DNA of 38,611 nt from Acidimicrobiales bacterium (GCA_036270875.1 DATBBR010000077.1:1-38611); one strand, 5' to 3'. Counted from the stretch's first letter, positions 15,996-25,049 are shown. Notes: generated by a model not told the origin, from the sequence alone. Program-made: numbers and translations.

Positions 15996-16593
15996 CCCTG
16001 GTCGGGCGCAGTCCCTCCTCCAGCGCCTCGACGACCTCCGGGCCGGGAACGAAATCGCCCAGAGGTGGTAGCTGCTCGAGGCGGTCGAGCCCCAGCCTCT
16101 CGAGGAAGAGCGCTGTCGTCCCGTACAGCACGGCCTGGCCGGGGCCGGGATCCCGTGCCACCGGCTCGATGTACCCCCGCTGGGTGAGCGCCCGCACCAC
16201 GCCGTCGACGTTGACGCCTCGGATCGCCGCCACCTGGGCCCGCGAGACCGGCTGCTTGTAGGCCACGATGGCGAGTGTCTCCAGGGCGGCAGCCGAGAGG
16301 CGGGACGACTGGCCCTCGAGCATGAACCGCTCGACGTACCGCTCCTGGTCCGGATGGCTCTGGAACCGATAGCCGCCCGCCACCCGGGCCAACACGAAGC
16401 CGCGCTCTTCTCGGGCGTAGCCGTCGGCCAGCTCGTCGCAGATGGCCTCCACCCGCTCGACAGGCACCTCGAGCAGCTCGGCCAGCAGGTGAGGGGCAAC
16501 CGGCTCGGCCGCAACCATGAGCACGGCCTCTATGGCCCGCCCCTCGTCGCCCGACGATGCGGCCCCGTTCGATGACGCATGGGGATCGATCAT
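15988..16593 (-). CDS. scpB: Segregation and condensation protein B
   Basis: A 201-residue winged-helix kleisin partner of the SMC-ScpA complex, which compacts and segregates chromosomes. GRAIEAVLMVAAEPV (about residues 18-32) opens the first winged helix. The family block AALETLAIVAYKQPVSRAQV (about 101-120) and IRGVNVDGVVRALTQRG follow, with LYGTTALFLERLGL near the end. Its start overlaps the scpA stop (ATGA). The short N-terminal stretch is Ser/Gly/Ala-rich and probably disordered. Confidence 0.95.
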   Translation of the reverse strand: MIDPHASSNGAASSGDEGRAIEAVLMVAAEPVAPHLLAELLEVPVERVEAICDELADGYAREERGFVLARVAGGYRFQSHPDQERYVERFMLEGQSSRLSAAALETLAIVAYKQPVSRAQVAAIRGVNVDGVVRALTQRGYIEPVARDPGPGQAVLYGTTALFLERLGLDRLEQLPPLGDFVPGPEVVEALEEGLRPTRDG

Positions 16594-17399
16594 GGTTCGT
16601 CATCACCGGCGATGCCCTGGGGCAGGCCTGCTGGGCCGACCATCTCCAGCATCCCGGGCTCTTCAGGGTCCACAGCGGCGAGCCAGGCGACGCTGAGATC
16701 CCCGAAGTGGGCACCCTGGTCGAGGTCGACGCGTCCCTGCTTATAGAGCTCGAGGAGGGCGAGGAACCGCACGATGACGTCCGGCAGCGCGAGATCGGCG
16801 GTCAGGTGGCGAAAGGTGACGGTACCCAGGGCCGGCAGCTCCTCGGCCAGCTCGGCCACGGCCTCGCCGACGCTGACCCTGGCGGGGGGCACGTGAGCGA
16901 GGTCGACCTTGGGTCGGGGCCGGGCGGCGGTGGCCTTGATGAACGCTTCCCGCAGCTGGGTCGGGCCCACCCCGGCCAGCACATCCGGGGTCAGACCGAG
17001 GAACCGCTCGTCCGGCCCTGCGGTGCGCGGCAGCGAACGGGACGCCTCGTGCATCTGGTCCACCAGGACCGAGGCGGCGTCCTTGAACGTCTTGCACTCG
17101 AGCAGGCGGGCCAGGAGCAGGTCCCGCTCCTCCCAGACGCCGAGCTCCTCGTCGACCTCGACGTCATCGCGCCCCGGCAGCAGTCGCCGGCACTTGAGCT
17201 CTATGAGGGTCGCCGCGATGAGGGCGAACTCGGTCGCCACGTCGAGGTCCAGGACCTCCATGCGCTCGAGCTCGGCCAGGTAGGCGTCGATGATCTGGCT
17301 GATGCGGACCTCGTACAGGTCGACCTGCTGGGACGTGATGAGGTGCAGGAGCAGGTCGAACGGGCCCTCGAACACCGTTGTGCGGACCTCGTAGGGCAC
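16590..17399 (-). CDS. scpA: Segregation and condensation protein A
   Basis: A 269-residue kleisin that bridges SMC heads. VFEGPFDLLLHLITSQQVDLYEV (positions about 9-31; key residues FEGPFDLLL) and the AATLIELKCRRLLP block are the family signatures. The C-terminal winged helix contains FLALLELYKQGRVDLDQ. It heads the nine-gene scpA to plsC operon. The GTG start lies 6 bases from a TAGTGT -10 box. In many actinobacteria a parA gene precedes scpA; here the divergent trpS takes that place. Confidence 0.95.
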   Translation of the reverse strand: MPYEVRTTVFEGPFDLLLHLITSQQVDLYEVRISQIIDAYLAELERMEVLDLDVATEFALIAATLIELKCRRLLPGRDDVEVDEELGVWEERDLLLARLLECKTFKDAASVLVDQMHEASRSLPRTAGPDERFLGLTPDVLAGVGPTQLREAFIKATAARPRPKVDLAHVPPARVSVGEAVAELAEELPALGTVTFRHLTADLALPDVIVRFLALLELYKQGRVDLDQGAHFGDLSVAWLAAVDPEEPGMLEMVGPAGLPQGIAGDDEP

Positions 17400-17405
17400 G
17401 GAACG

Positions 17406-17411
17406 ACACTA
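17406..17411 (-). promoter_or_regulatory. -10 box for the scpA operon
   Basis: GGTAGTGT on the minus strand (TAGTGT) ends 6 bases before the GTG at 17399, a leaderless arrangement. Confidence 0.5.
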
Positions 17412-17446
17412 CCGACATCCGGGAGGGAGACCGCGCATGGTGCCGG

Positions 17447-17452
17447 TAGCAT
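17447..17452 (+). promoter_or_regulatory. -10-like box before trpS
   Basis: TAGCAT lies 8 bases before the ATG at 17461 and would make that start leaderless. A competing signal, GGGAGGGAG at 17421-17429, would serve the in-frame ATG at 17437. If both are used, two N-terminal forms could exist. Confidence 0.4.
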
Positions 17453-17460
17453 CGCCCCTC

Positions 17461-18456
17461 ATGACACGGGTCCTCTCGGGCGTACAGCCCACCGGTGACA
17501 TGCACCTCGGTGGCTACCTGGGAGCGGTTCGGCAGTGGGTCACCGACCAGCACGACCACGACGCCTTCTACCTCATCGTGGACCTCCACGCCCTCACGGT
17601 GGACCACGACCCCGCGGAGCTCCGCCGGCGGACCCTCGACGTGGCTGCCATGCTCCTGGCGTCCGGTCTGGACCCCGACGTCTGCACCCTCTTCGTGCAG
17701 AGCCACGTGCCCCAGCACACCCAGCTGACCTGGCTGCTCGAGTGCACGGCCACGGTAGGTGAATTGCGGCGTATGACCCAGTTCAAGGACAAGGGTGGCG
17801 CCCAGGAGTCGGTCCGGGCCAGCCTGCTGACCTACCCCGTGCTCCAGGCGGCCGACATCCTCCTCTACGACGCCAACCGGGTCCCGGTGGGCGACGACCA
17901 GCGCCAGCACGTCGAGCTGACCCGCGACCTGGCCAACCGGTTCAACCACCGCTACGGACCCACCTTCACGGTGCCCGAGGCGGCCATCCCCCGAGTGGCC
18001 GCCCGGGTGATGGACCTCCAGGAGCCGACCCGCAAGATGTCCAAGTCGGTGGAATCACCCCAGGGGACGATCTATATCGTCGACGACCCCGCCGACATCG
18101 AGCGCAAGGTGAAGCGGGCCGTGACCGACAGCGGCGCCGACGTCGTCTACGACCCGGCGGCCAAGCCCGGAGTCTCCAACCTGCTCGAGCTGCTGGGCGC
18201 GGCCACTGGTCGCAGCCCCCAGGAGGCCGCCCAGGGCTACTCCACCTACGGCCCCCTGAAGGCCGACGTCGCTGCCGCTCTCATCGAGCTGTTGCGCCCC
18301 GTCCGAGAGCGCCACGCCAAGCTGGCGGCTGACCCCGGTGCCGTCGAGGCCATCCTGGACAACGGGTCGGCCAAGGCCGAGCTGGTGGCGTCGGCGACCT
18401 ACGCCCGTGCCTCGGACGCCATCGGCCTGCTGCCGCGCCGGGGCGCTGACAAGTAG
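17461..18456 (+). CDS. trpS: Tryptophan-tRNA ligase
   Basis: A class Ic aminoacyl-tRNA synthetase of 331 residues from this start. SGVQPTGDMHLGGYLGAV carries the HIGH-type motif as HLGG, GDDQRQHVELTRDLA is the ATP/Trp-site block, and KMSKS is exact (about residue 188). The C-terminal helical anticodon domain is complete. ATG 17461 is preferred because bacterial TrpS proteins begin directly with the SGVQPTG strand; an ATG at 17437 with a good ribosome binding site adds eight residues and cannot be excluded. It converges on the HD-domain gene. Confidence 0.96.
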   Translation: MTRVLSGVQPTGDMHLGGYLGAVRQWVTDQHDHDAFYLIVDLHALTVDHDPAELRRRTLDVAAMLLASGLDPDVCTLFVQSHVPQHTQLTWLLECTATVGELRRMTQFKDKGGAQESVRASLLTYPVLQAADILLYDANRVPVGDDQRQHVELTRDLANRFNHRYGPTFTVPEAAIPRVAARVMDLQEPTRKMSKSVESPQGTIYIVDDPADIERKVKRAVTDSGADVVYDPAAKPGVSNLLELLGAATGRSPQEAAQGYSTYGPLKADVAAALIELLRPVRERHAKLAADPGAVEAILDNGSAKAELVASATYARASDAIGLLPRRGADK

Positions 18457-18473
18457 TCAGCCGAGCCGCCGGG

Positions 18474-19019
18474 TCAGTCGTCGTCGGCCGCCTTCAGGGC
18501 CTTGGCGAGGGGGTCCGGCAGGTGCCAGCGATCGGTCGGTAGATGATGCTCAGCCGCCCAGCGGACGGTCAGCGGGTCGCTCCCCGCCCGCTCGAGCAGC
18601 TCGGCTCCGATCCGTGAGTGGTCCAGGTACCGGCCGACACGGCGGAGCGGGCCTCGCCCGCGGGCCCAGTGCTCGGCCCGCCGATGCCCCGAGACCATCC
18701 CGAGCGCCGTGGCCGGCACCCGGCCGAGCGTTCCCAGGCCCGCCTCGACCTTGCCCACGTCGTGCAGCAGCGCCGCGGCCCGCACCCCGGGGGTGGCTGC
18801 GCCGGGTCCCAGGGCGGCGACGACCCGGTGTGCCACCCCCACGGCGTGGCGACGGTCGGGTCCGCTCATCCGCCTCCACAGGGCGAGCTCCGGGTCGCTC
18901 AGGATCTCTCTGACCCACTTCTCGGCCTCCGGGTCGGGGCCGGCAGGCGAGAGGGCCCCCGCGAACCGTCGGGCGAGGTGGCCCACGGGCGCGCTCCGGC
19001 GGGACGAGGCCAGGGTCAA
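18474..19019 (-). CDS. HD-domain hydrolase-like protein
   Basis: A 181-residue protein with an HD phosphohydrolase core: HAVGVAHRVVAAL supplies the first His, AALLHDVGKVEAGLG the HD pair (about residue 94), SGHRRAEHW the next His, and the later HSRIGAELLE and AAEHHLPTD complete the metal site. The family includes nucleotidases and (p)ppGpp or cyclic-dinucleotide hydrolases; the substrate is unknown. The most economical start is a TTG at 19019, overlapping the protease stop as TTGA, the same geometry as the GTGA/ATGA junctions elsewhere. Upstream in-frame sequence is the shadow of the protease gene. Confidence 0.8.
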   Translation of the reverse strand: MTLASSRRSAPVGHLARRFAGALSPAGPDPEAEKWVREILSDPELALWRRMSGPDRRHAVGVAHRVVAALGPGAATPGVRAAALLHDVGKVEAGLGTLGRVPATALGMVSGHRRAEHWARGRGPLRRVGRYLDHSRIGAELLERAGSDPLTVRWAAEHHLPTDRWHLPDPLAKALKAADDD

Positions 19020-19750
19020 CCCAGGAGGTGGGACCACAGGTTGAGGGCCGGGTCGAAGATCCGGCTGAGCACCTGCGGGGCGAGCAGGACGAGGATCAGC
19101 ACCAGCGGCAGCGAGAACTGCCGAATGCGCAGATATCCCGGCCACCAGCTCCTCGGGAGGATCCGCTCGACCACGGCGGAGCCGTCCAACGGGGGGATGG
19201 GGATGAGGTTGAACACGGCCAGGATCACGTTGGCGAACCCGAGGATGAGCAGCACCTTGGGGAGGGTCTGCTGGGGGAACCCGTGGGAGTCGAGGAGGAT
19301 CGGCGTCGACCCCACGACCACCCGGTAGGCAAGGGCCGCCGCCACGGCCAGCACGATGTTGACCGCCGGCCCCACCAGGCTCACCAGCAGGCTCTCGTTG
19401 CGCGGGTGGCGGAGCCGACCCGGGTTGACCGGCACCGGCTTGGCGTAGCCGATGGCGCCGAACCCGACGAGCAGCATCAGGGCGGGCAGGATGACGGTCC
19501 CGAAGGGGTCGACGTGGGACAGCGGGTTGAGCGTCAGTCGCCCCGCCCGTTTGGCGGTGTCGTCCCCGAAGGCCAACGCCAGGGCCCCGTGGGACACCTC
19601 ATGGAGGATGATCGACGGGATCAGCACGGCCAAGAAGACCAGGGTGTCCACCGAGAGCACGTGGCGGCTCAGCACCACGTAGACGAGGACGATGAGGAGG
19701 AGGACGGCGATGCCCTGGTACTGCCGGGCCCCTCGGTTCACCGACGCCAA
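19016..19750 (-). CDS. M50-family membrane metalloprotease (site-2 protease type)
   Basis: About 244 residues, very hydrophobic, with around six membrane segments. The zinc motif is HEVSH in a membrane helix (about residue 50) and the second ligand block is NLIPIPPLDGS (about 185), both typical of the small site-2 proteases (YwhC/Rv-type M50) of bacteria. GKPVPVNP-like AKPVPVNPGR is the conserved loop. The TTG at 19750 is preceded by GAGGA at a 10-base distance; a GTG at 19741 is an alternative. It follows the DksA/TraR gene by 13 bases and overlaps the HD gene. The substrate is unknown. Confidence 0.88.
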   Translation of the reverse strand: MASVNRGARQYQGIAVLLLIVLVYVVLSRHVLSVDTLVFLAVLIPSIILHEVSHGALALAFGDDTAKRAGRLTLNPLSHVDPFGTVILPALMLLVGFGAIGYAKPVPVNPGRLRHPRNESLLVSLVGPAVNIVLAVAAALAYRVVVGSTPILLDSHGFPQQTLPKVLLILGFANVILAVFNLIPIPPLDGSAVVERILPRSWWPGYLRIRQFSLPLVLILVLLAPQVLSRIFDPALNLWSHLLG

Positions 19751-19763
19751 CGGGATCCGGTCC

Positions 19764-20102
19764 TCAGCGGTTGGATGCGCAGTCGATGCACAGTCGAGCG
19801 GCAGGCATGGCCTCGAGGCGCGCCGCGGCGATGGGCTTGCCACACGACTCGCACCGCCCGTAGGTGTCCTGGCTCAGCTTGTCCAGGGCGTGCTCCACCT
19901 CGGCCAGCGCCTCCCTCAGCTGGAGGGCGAGGGTCTCGGCCTCGCCCCGCTCGGCCGTGACCTGGCTCGAATCGGCGAAATTGGCATCGTAGGAGAGGCC
20001 GCCGCCGTCACCGAAGCCCAGCTCAGCGAGCTTGTCGCGCAGCTGGGCGCGCTCCTCCTCCAAGAGGGCACGGTAATCGACGGTGGGGGCATCGTTCGAC
20101 AC
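19764..20102 (-). CDS. DksA/TraR-family zinc-finger protein
   Basis: A 112-residue protein. The N-terminal coiled coil (ALLEEERAQLRDKLAEL and EALAEVEHALDKLSQ) is followed by a C4 zinc finger, CESCGKPI and CIDC. It resembles the RNA polymerase secondary-channel regulators DksA/TraR and the actinobacterial RbpA-unrelated small DksA-like proteins. The mid-part has a glycine-rich, variable stretch. GTG at 20102 lies 9 bases from a TAACCT box, so it may have its own promoter downstream of xerD. A cysteine-less relative lies at 36499-36834. Confidence 0.9.
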   Translation of the reverse strand: MSNDAPTVDYRALLEEERAQLRDKLAELGFGDGGGLSYDANFADSSQVTAERGEAETLALQLREALAEVEHALDKLSQDTYGRCESCGKPIAAARLEAMPAARLCIDCASNR

Positions 20103-20111
20103 AGGAGGTCA

Positions 20112-20117
20112 AGGTTA
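20112..20117 (-). promoter_or_regulatory. -10-like box for the DksA/TraR gene
   Basis: TAACCT on the minus strand overlaps the xerD stop codon (TAA) and lies 9 bases before the GTG at 20102; CCTCC rather than GGAGG is in between, so no Shine-Dalgarno site serves this start. Confidence 0.35.
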
Positions 20118-21083
20118 CCGCCCCTGGGTCGGACCAGCGCGCGGATGAGCACGGTCGTAGGCCTGTCGGAGTCGGTCGGCAGAGACCCTGGTGTAGACCT
20201 GGGTCGTCGAGATGGAGGCGTGGCCCAGCATCTCCTGGACGACCCGGATGTCGGCGCCGTGGTCCAGCATGTGGGTGGCGCAGGAGTGGCGCAGGACGTG
20301 GGGGCTCAGGCGGGCCCCGAGGCCCACCCGCTCGCCGTGGAGACGGACGATCGCCCACGCCCCCTGTCTCGTCAGGCGGCCGCCCCGCAGGTTGAGGAAC
20401 ACCGCCTCGGCGTCGTGGCGACGGGCCCACCGACGCGGGACGAGGGCGCCGCGGCCCGATGGTTCGAGCCACTCGGCCAGTGCCCGCCGGGAACAGCGGC
20501 CCACCGGGACCAGCCGTTCTTTCGACCCCTTTCCGAAGGCGCGCAGCGTGCCGTCCTGGAGCGCCAGGTCCGACAGCGACAGGCCGACCAGCTCGGAGAT
20601 CCGCAGCCCCGTGCCGTAGAGGACCTCGAGGATGGCCCGGTCCCGGCGGGCCGGCGGGTCGTTGCCGACCACCGCCCCGAGGAGGGCGCCGATCTCGTCC
20701 TCGGTCAGGGCCTTGGGCAGACCGAGGGGCACCGGCGCCCGCTCGACGTCGCCGGTCGGGTCGGCCCCGGTGTGGCCCTCGTCGAGGCAGAAGCGGTGGA
20801 ACCCGCGCACGGCGGCGAGGGCCCTGGCCACCGAGGCCGGCTTGCGGCCGCTGGCTCGCAGAAAGACCAGATAGTCCTGCACCACCTTCTCGCCCACCTC
20901 GCCGAGCGGCGCCTGCCGGGCCCGCAGGAAGGCCTCGTAGGCGAGGAGGTCCCGCCGGTAGGCGGACAGGGTGTTGGCTGCCCGGCCCCGCTCCACGGCG
21001 AGCCAGGAGAGGAACTCCTCGGCGCTCCGGCTGAGCTCGGTCTCCTCGATCGGCAGGGAGTCGGCGGTCACGGTGACGATCAC
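20115..21083 (-). CDS. xerD: Site-specific tyrosine recombinase XerD
   Basis: A 322-residue recombinase acting at the chromosomal dif site. The SAM-like N-terminal domain (FLSWLAVERGRAANTLSAYRRD: key residues NTLSAYRRDL, about 40) precedes the catalytic domain with TGLRISELVGL (first Arg), HVLRHSCATHML (HxxR), LGHASISTTQVYT (His and the Tyr nucleophile). All catalytic residues are intact. The GTG at 21083 overlaps the nudix stop (GTGA). The order pyrG-nudix-xerD is conserved in actinobacteria, which favours XerD over a phage integrase. Confidence 0.95.
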   Translation of the reverse strand: MIVTVTADSLPIEETELSRSAEEFLSWLAVERGRAANTLSAYRRDLLAYEAFLRARQAPLGEVGEKVVQDYLVFLRASGRKPASVARALAAVRGFHRFCLDEGHTGADPTGDVERAPVPLGLPKALTEDEIGALLGAVVGNDPPARRDRAILEVLYGTGLRISELVGLSLSDLALQDGTLRAFGKGSKERLVPVGRCSRRALAEWLEPSGRGALVPRRWARRHDAEAVFLNLRGGRLTRQGAWAIVRLHGERVGLGARLSPHVLRHSCATHMLDHGADIRVVQEMLGHASISTTQVYTRVSADRLRQAYDRAHPRAGPTQGR

Positions 21084-21646
21084 TGGACCAGGGTCTGGCG
21101 GGCGAGGCACAGGCCGATGATCGTCTTGGCGTCGCAGATGGCGCCTGACGTGATCAGCTCCGGTATCTCGGCGAGCCCCACGCTGACCACCGTCATCTGG
21201 CGCTCCTCGACCCCCTGGCGATCGAGCCGACCGGGCGTCAGCTCGGACGCCAGGTACACGATCGAGTGCTCGTCGCTGAAACCGGGCGAGTTGTAGAAGT
21301 GCGCCAGGCGTTCCAGCCGACCGGGGCGCAGTCCGATCTCCTCCTCCAGCTCGCGCCGGGCCGTGGCTTCCGGCGACTCGCCCGACACGTCCCGCTTGCC
21401 GGCGGGGAGCTCGAGCAGCTCGGTCCCGACCGCGGCCCGGAACTGGCGAACGAGGAGGACCGTCGTGCCCTCCTCGACGATGGGCACCATCGACACCGCG
21501 CCCGGGTGGTGGACGATCTCCCGCTCGAAGGTGTCGCCATCGGGACCCGAGAAGCTGGCCGTCGCCACCGAGATGAGCTCGCCCTGATAGCGCAGCTGCT
21601 CGTCGAGCCGGCGGAACGGCGGCCCCGACGGCTCAGTTGACGACAT
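21080..21646 (-). CDS. ADP-ribose pyrophosphatase, Nudix family
   Basis: A 188-residue Nudix hydrolase. The Nudix box [24 protein letters not shown] (about residues 85-108; consensus GX5EX7REUXEEXGU) is complete. [10 protein letters not shown] is the loop after the box typical of ADP-ribose pyrophosphatases, and the [11 protein letters not shown] strand lies before it. The ATG at 21646 lies inside the last codons of pyrG (14-base overlap); upstream open frame is pyrG shadow. It corresponds in place to Rv1700 of M. tuberculosis. Confidence 0.92.
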   Translation of the reverse strand: MSSTEPSGPPFRRLDEQLRYQGELISVATASFSGPDGDTFEREIVHHPGAVSMVPIVEEGTTVLLVRQFRAAVGTELLELPAGKRDVSGESPEATARRELEEEIGLRPGRLERLAHFYNSPGFSDEHSIVYLASELTPGRLDRQGVEERQMTVVSVGLAEIPELITSGAICDAKTIIGLCLARQTLVQ

Positions 21647-23276
21647 CGAGGTCGAGCAGGCGGGGTGCCCGTCCTCGGGCCCGGGACAGCGCCGCCCCCA
21701 CCAGCTCGCGAAAGAGAGGATGGGGCCGGTCCGGCCTGCTCTTGAACTCCGGGTGGGCCTGGGTCCCCACCCAGAACGGATGGCCGGGGAGCTCGACGAA
21801 CTCGACCAGCCGGTCATCCGGCGACGTGCCCGAGCAGAGCAGGCCGGCCTCCTCGAGCCGCATCCGATAGCGGGGATTTACCTCGTAGCGGTGGCGGTGG
21901 CGCTCGGACACCACGGGCTCACCGTAGGCCGCCGCCACCTGGGAACCGGGCAGGAGGCGGGCGACGTAGGAGCCCAGCCGCATCGTCCCGCCGAGGTCGG
22001 TCACCTCGGCCTGCTCGTCCATCAGGTCGATGACGGGGTGCGGCGTGCAGCTGTCGATCTCCCGGGAGTTGGCCCCGGCCAGGAGGGCCACGTTGCGGGA
22101 CAGCTCGATGACCATGGCCTGGAGACCGAGGCACAGCCCGAGGCAGGGGATGCGGTGCTCCCGTGCGTACCCCGCGGCCGCCACCTTGCCCTCGACGCCC
22201 CGCTCGCCGAAGCCGCCGGGGATCACGATGCCGTCGAGGTCCCGCAGCCGGCCGTCGGCCAGCATGCCGGTGACCTCCTCGGCCTGGACCCACTCGATCT
22301 CGACCTTGGCCCGGTGGTGGAAGCCGGCATGGCGCAGGGCCTCGACCACCGACAGGTAGGCGTCGGGAAGGTTGACGTACTTGCCGATCAGGCCGATGCG
22401 CACCGACGTCGTGGCGGCCTCGATGCGGTCCACCATGGCTTCCCACGGCGAGAGGTCGACGGCGTGCTCGGGCCCGTCGAAGTGGAGGAGCCGGCACACG
22501 TAGTCGTCCAAGCCCTCCGCATGGAGCACGAGCGGGATCTCGTAGATGTTCTCGGCGTCCACCGCCGAGGCGACGCCCTCCATGGGGACGTCACAGAGCA
22601 TGGAGATCTTGCGCTTGAGGCCCTCGGAGATGGGCTGATCGCTGCGGCACACGATGACGTCGGGCTGGATGCCCCGGCTGCGGAGCTCGGTGACCGAGTG
22701 CTGGGTGGGCTTGGTCTTCTGCTCCCCCGACGGGCCGATGTAGGGGACCAGCGTGAGATGGACGTAGCACACGTTGTCCCGCCCCACGTCCTTGCGGAAC
22801 TGCCGGACGGCCTCGAGGAACGGAAGGATCTCGATGTCGCCGACCGTGCCGCCGACCTCGGTGATGACCACGTCGACGTCGTCGGCGGCCAGGTTGGTGA
22901 TGCGGTCCTTGATCTCGTCGGTGACGTGGGGGATCACCTGCACGGTCTTGCCGAGGAAGTCGCCCCGGCGCTCCTTGGCGATCACCGAGGAGTAGATGGA
23001 GCCGGTGGTGGAGTTCGAGTTGCGGCGGAGGTTCTCGTCGACGAACCGCTCGTAATGGCCGAGGTCGAGGTCGGTCTCGCCGCCGTCGTCGGTGACGAAC
23101 ACCTCGCCGTGCTCGAAGGGGTTCATGGTGCCGGGATCGACGTTGATGTAGGGGTCGAGCTTCTGCATGGTGACCCGCAGACCCCGGGCCTTCAGGAGCC
23201 GGCCGAGCGAGGAGGCGGTCAGACCCTTGCCGAGCGAGCTGGCAACACCGCCGGTCACGAATATGTGCTTCGCCAC
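21633..23276 (-). CDS. pyrG: CTP synthase
   Basis: A 547-residue enzyme converting UTP to CTP with glutamine. The synthase domain begins [17 protein letters not shown] (key P-loop residues SSLGKG), followed by [20 protein letters not shown] and [10 protein letters not shown]. The C-terminal class I glutaminase domain has [11 protein letters not shown] and the nucleophile in LGLCLGLQ, with the catalytic His-Pro-Glu in [13 protein letters not shown] at 23276 has GAGGGA five to eight bases upstream. It follows recN after a 153-bp gap. Confidence 0.98.
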   Translation of the reverse strand: MAKHIFVTGGVASSLGKGLTASSLGRLLKARGLRVTMQKLDPYINVDPGTMNPFEHGEVFVTDDGGETDLDLGHYERFVDENLRRNSNSTTGSIYSSVIAKERRGDFLGKTVQVIPHVTDEIKDRITNLAADDVDVVITEVGGTVGDIEILPFLEAVRQFRKDVGRDNVCYVHLTLVPYIGPSGEQKTKPTQHSVTELRSRGIQPDVIVCRSDQPISEGLKRKISMLCDVPMEGVASAVDAENIYEIPLVLHAEGLDDYVCRLLHFDGPEHAVDLSPWEAMVDRIEAATTSVRIGLIGKYVNLPDAYLSVVEALRHAGFHHRAKVEIEWVQAEEVTGMLADGRLRDLDGIVIPGGFGERGVEGKVAAAGYAREHRIPCLGLCLGLQAMVIELSRNVALLAGANSREIDSCTPHPVIDLMDEQAEVTDLGGTMRLGSYVARLLPGSQVAAAYGEPVVSERHRHRYEVNPRYRMRLEEAGLLCSGTSPDDRLVEFVELPGHPFWVGTQAHPEFKSRPDRPHPLFRELVGAALSRARGRAPRLLDLDVVN

Positions 23277-23429
23277 AGCGTCCCTCGTAGCGCTTTCTCC
23301 TCGGGTCTACCCGAGCCACGGTACCCCACCTCGACGGCCTAGAAGGCGATGCCGCTGGGCTGGACAGCAGCCTGATCCAGGGCGGCGGATGGTCACGCTG
23401 TTCCACATTTCGTCGAAGCCGTGGGATGT
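23277..23429. other. Gap between recN and pyrG
   Basis: 153 bases without a gene. It holds a 7-bp perfect palindromic hairpin CTCGGGT/ACCCGAG (23300-23315, 2-base loop), which could belong to the pyrG leader or end the recN transcript, and the dispersed repeat arm at 23398-23416. In M. tuberculosis this gap is occupied by two genes (Rv1697, a steA homologue, and Rv1698, mctB). Confidence 0.6.
23398..23416. repeat. Single arm of the dispersed 19-bp motif
   Basis: CTGTTCCACATTTCGTCGA matches the left arm at 3486-3504 at 17 of 19 positions, and the flanks agree too (ACG before; AA/A-GCC after). No mirrored arm lies next to it. It starts 13 bases after the recN stop on the minus strand. Confidence 0.7.
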
Positions 23430-25049
23430 CTAGCGGCCCCGCTCGCGGGCCGCGGCCGTCAGCAGCTCCTCGGCGTGATGCCTCCCGGTGGCGCTCTCGG
23501 GCAGCCCAGAGAGCATGCGGGACAGCTCGACGACCCGGCCGGCGTCGTCCAGCGGCGCGACCTCCGCCACCGTCCGGCCGCCCCGCTCCCGCTTGCGCAC
23601 GGCGACCTGGTGGTCGGCGAAGGCCGCCACCTGGGGGAGGTGGGTGACGACGAGCACCTGGTGATGGCCGCCGAGGGAAGCCAGCGCCCGCCCGACGGCG
23701 AGCGCCGCCTCGCCGCCGACGCCGGCGTCGACCTCGTCGAAGACCAGCGTCGGGGGCGCCTCCGACAGGACCAGGCGCGTTGCCAGCATGGCCCGGGAGA
23801 GCTCGCCCCCCGAGGCCACCTTGGCCAGCGGCAGCGCCGGCTCCCCGGGGTTGGCGCCCAGCAGGAAGGTGACCTCGTCGCCCGGATCGGCGCTGCCGAC
23901 CATCACCTCCAGCCGGGCGCGGGGCAGGGCGAGGTCGCGCAGGTTGGTCTGCACGGCACGGGCGAAACGGGGTGCGGCGGCCCGGCGGCCGGCGCCGACG
24001 ACCCCTTCGGCCGCGGCGAGCGCCGCCCGAGCTCCCTCTCGCTCCGCTTCCAGGGCGGCCACCCGCTCCACGTGCGACTCGAGCTCGGCGCGCCGGGACC
24101 GTGCCGCCTCGGCGAAGGCGATGACGTCGGCGAGGGTGTCACCGTATTTTCGTCGCAGCCCGGCGAGCAGCTGACGCCGGTCGCGCACGGCAGCCAGTCG
24201 CGCCGGGTCGTCCTCCAGATGCTCGTGAGCCTGGCGGAGCTCGGTGGCGGCGTCGGCGAGCTCGGCCTCGAGCGACCGCAGGCGGGCCTCCACGTCGGCC
24301 AGGGGCGCCCGTCCGGCGACGGAGCCGACGGCCACGCCGAGCGCCTCGACGGCACCCGCGGTGCCACCGCGCGGCGGCGCCCCGGTGCCGTCGCCCCGGA
24401 GGGCAGCCAGCGCCGTCGCCGCGGCTTCGCGGTGAGCCGTGGCACCAGCCAGGGCCTCCTCCTCGCGTGCCAGGATCACGTCCTCGTCGGGATCGCCGAG
24501 CGCGGCACCGTCCAGCTCCTCCAGCTGGAACCCCAGCAGGTCGAGCTCGTGTGCCCGTGACCGGGCATCACCACCCAGCCCGCCCAGGCTCTCGTCGATC
24601 GACACCAGGCGAGCCCGCGCCTCGTCCACCGGCGCGTGGTCCACACCACCGAAGGCGTCCAGCGCGCCGCGCTGCGCGGCCTGGGCCAGCAGCGACTGGT
24701 GGGCGTGCTGGCCGTGCAGATCGACGAGCGCGGCCCCAGTCTCGGCCAGGACCGAGGCGGGGACCATTCGGGTGTCGAGCCACCCCCGCGACCGACCGCT
24801 CACCGGGACCGATCGGGCCAACACCAGCTCTTCGCCGCTGCTCTCGAAGCGACCCTCGACCACCGCCTCGTCGGCACCGGGTCGCACGAGGAGCGGGTCG
24901 GCCCGCCCGCCTACGAGCAGCTCCAGCGCCTCGACGAGCAGCGTCTTGCCGGCCCCCGTCTCGCCCGTGAGGGCGGTCATTCCCGGGCCGAGGACGACGT
25001 TGAGCCGCTCGATGACTCCCAGGTCGCGCACGCCGAGCTCGATGAGCAT
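23430..25049 (-). CDS. recN: DNA repair protein RecN
   Basis: A 539-residue SMC-like ATPase for double-strand break repair. Walker A is TGETGAGKTLL (about residues 29-39). The middle (about 150-350) is a coiled coil rich in Ala, Glu and Arg. ASGGELSRAML is the ABC signature and LVFDEVDAGVGG is Walker B with the D-loop. Length is near the family norm of 550-590. ATG at 25049 overlaps the nadK stop by one base (TGATG). It has the usual place between nadK and pyrG. Confidence 0.96.
   Translation of the reverse strand: MLIELGVRDLGVIERLNVVLGPGMTALTGETGAGKTLLVEALELLVGGRADPLLVRPGADEAVVEGRFESSGEELVLARSVPVSGRSRGWLDTRMVPASVLAETGAALVDLHGQHAHQSLLAQAAQRGALDAFGGVDHAPVDEARARLVSIDESLGGLGGDARSRAHELDLLGFQLEELDGAALGDPDEDVILAREEEALAGATAHREAAATALAALRGDGTGAPPRGGTAGAVEALGVAVGSVAGRAPLADVEARLRSLEAELADAATELRQAHEHLEDDPARLAAVRDRRQLLAGLRRKYGDTLADVIAFAEAARSRRAELESHVERVAALEAEREGARAALAAAEGVVGAGRRAAAPRFARAVQTNLRDLALPRARLEVMVGSADPGDEVTFLLGANPGEPALPLAKVASGGELSRAMLATRLVLSEAPPTLVFDEVDAGVGGEAALAVGRALASLGGHHQVLVVTHLPQVAAFADHQVAVRKRERGGRTVAEVAPLDDAGRVVELSRMLSGLPESATGRHHAEELLTAAARERGR

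Noticed and set aside
15198-16514. RluB with a 170-residue N-terminal extension
   Set aside because: The extension reads Ser/Arg/Trp-rich nonsense opposite scpB; family start at 15995 with an 8-base overlap.
18445-18461. Hairpin GCTGAC-AAGTA-GTCAGC at the trpS stop as a terminator
   Set aside because: Only six pairs, includes the stop codon itself and has no T-tract; too weak to call.
21720-23342. Long plus-strand open frame opposite pyrG
   Set aside because: His/Asp/Val/Gly-rich composition typical of antisense frames in high-GC genes; the minus strand encodes a full CTP synthase.
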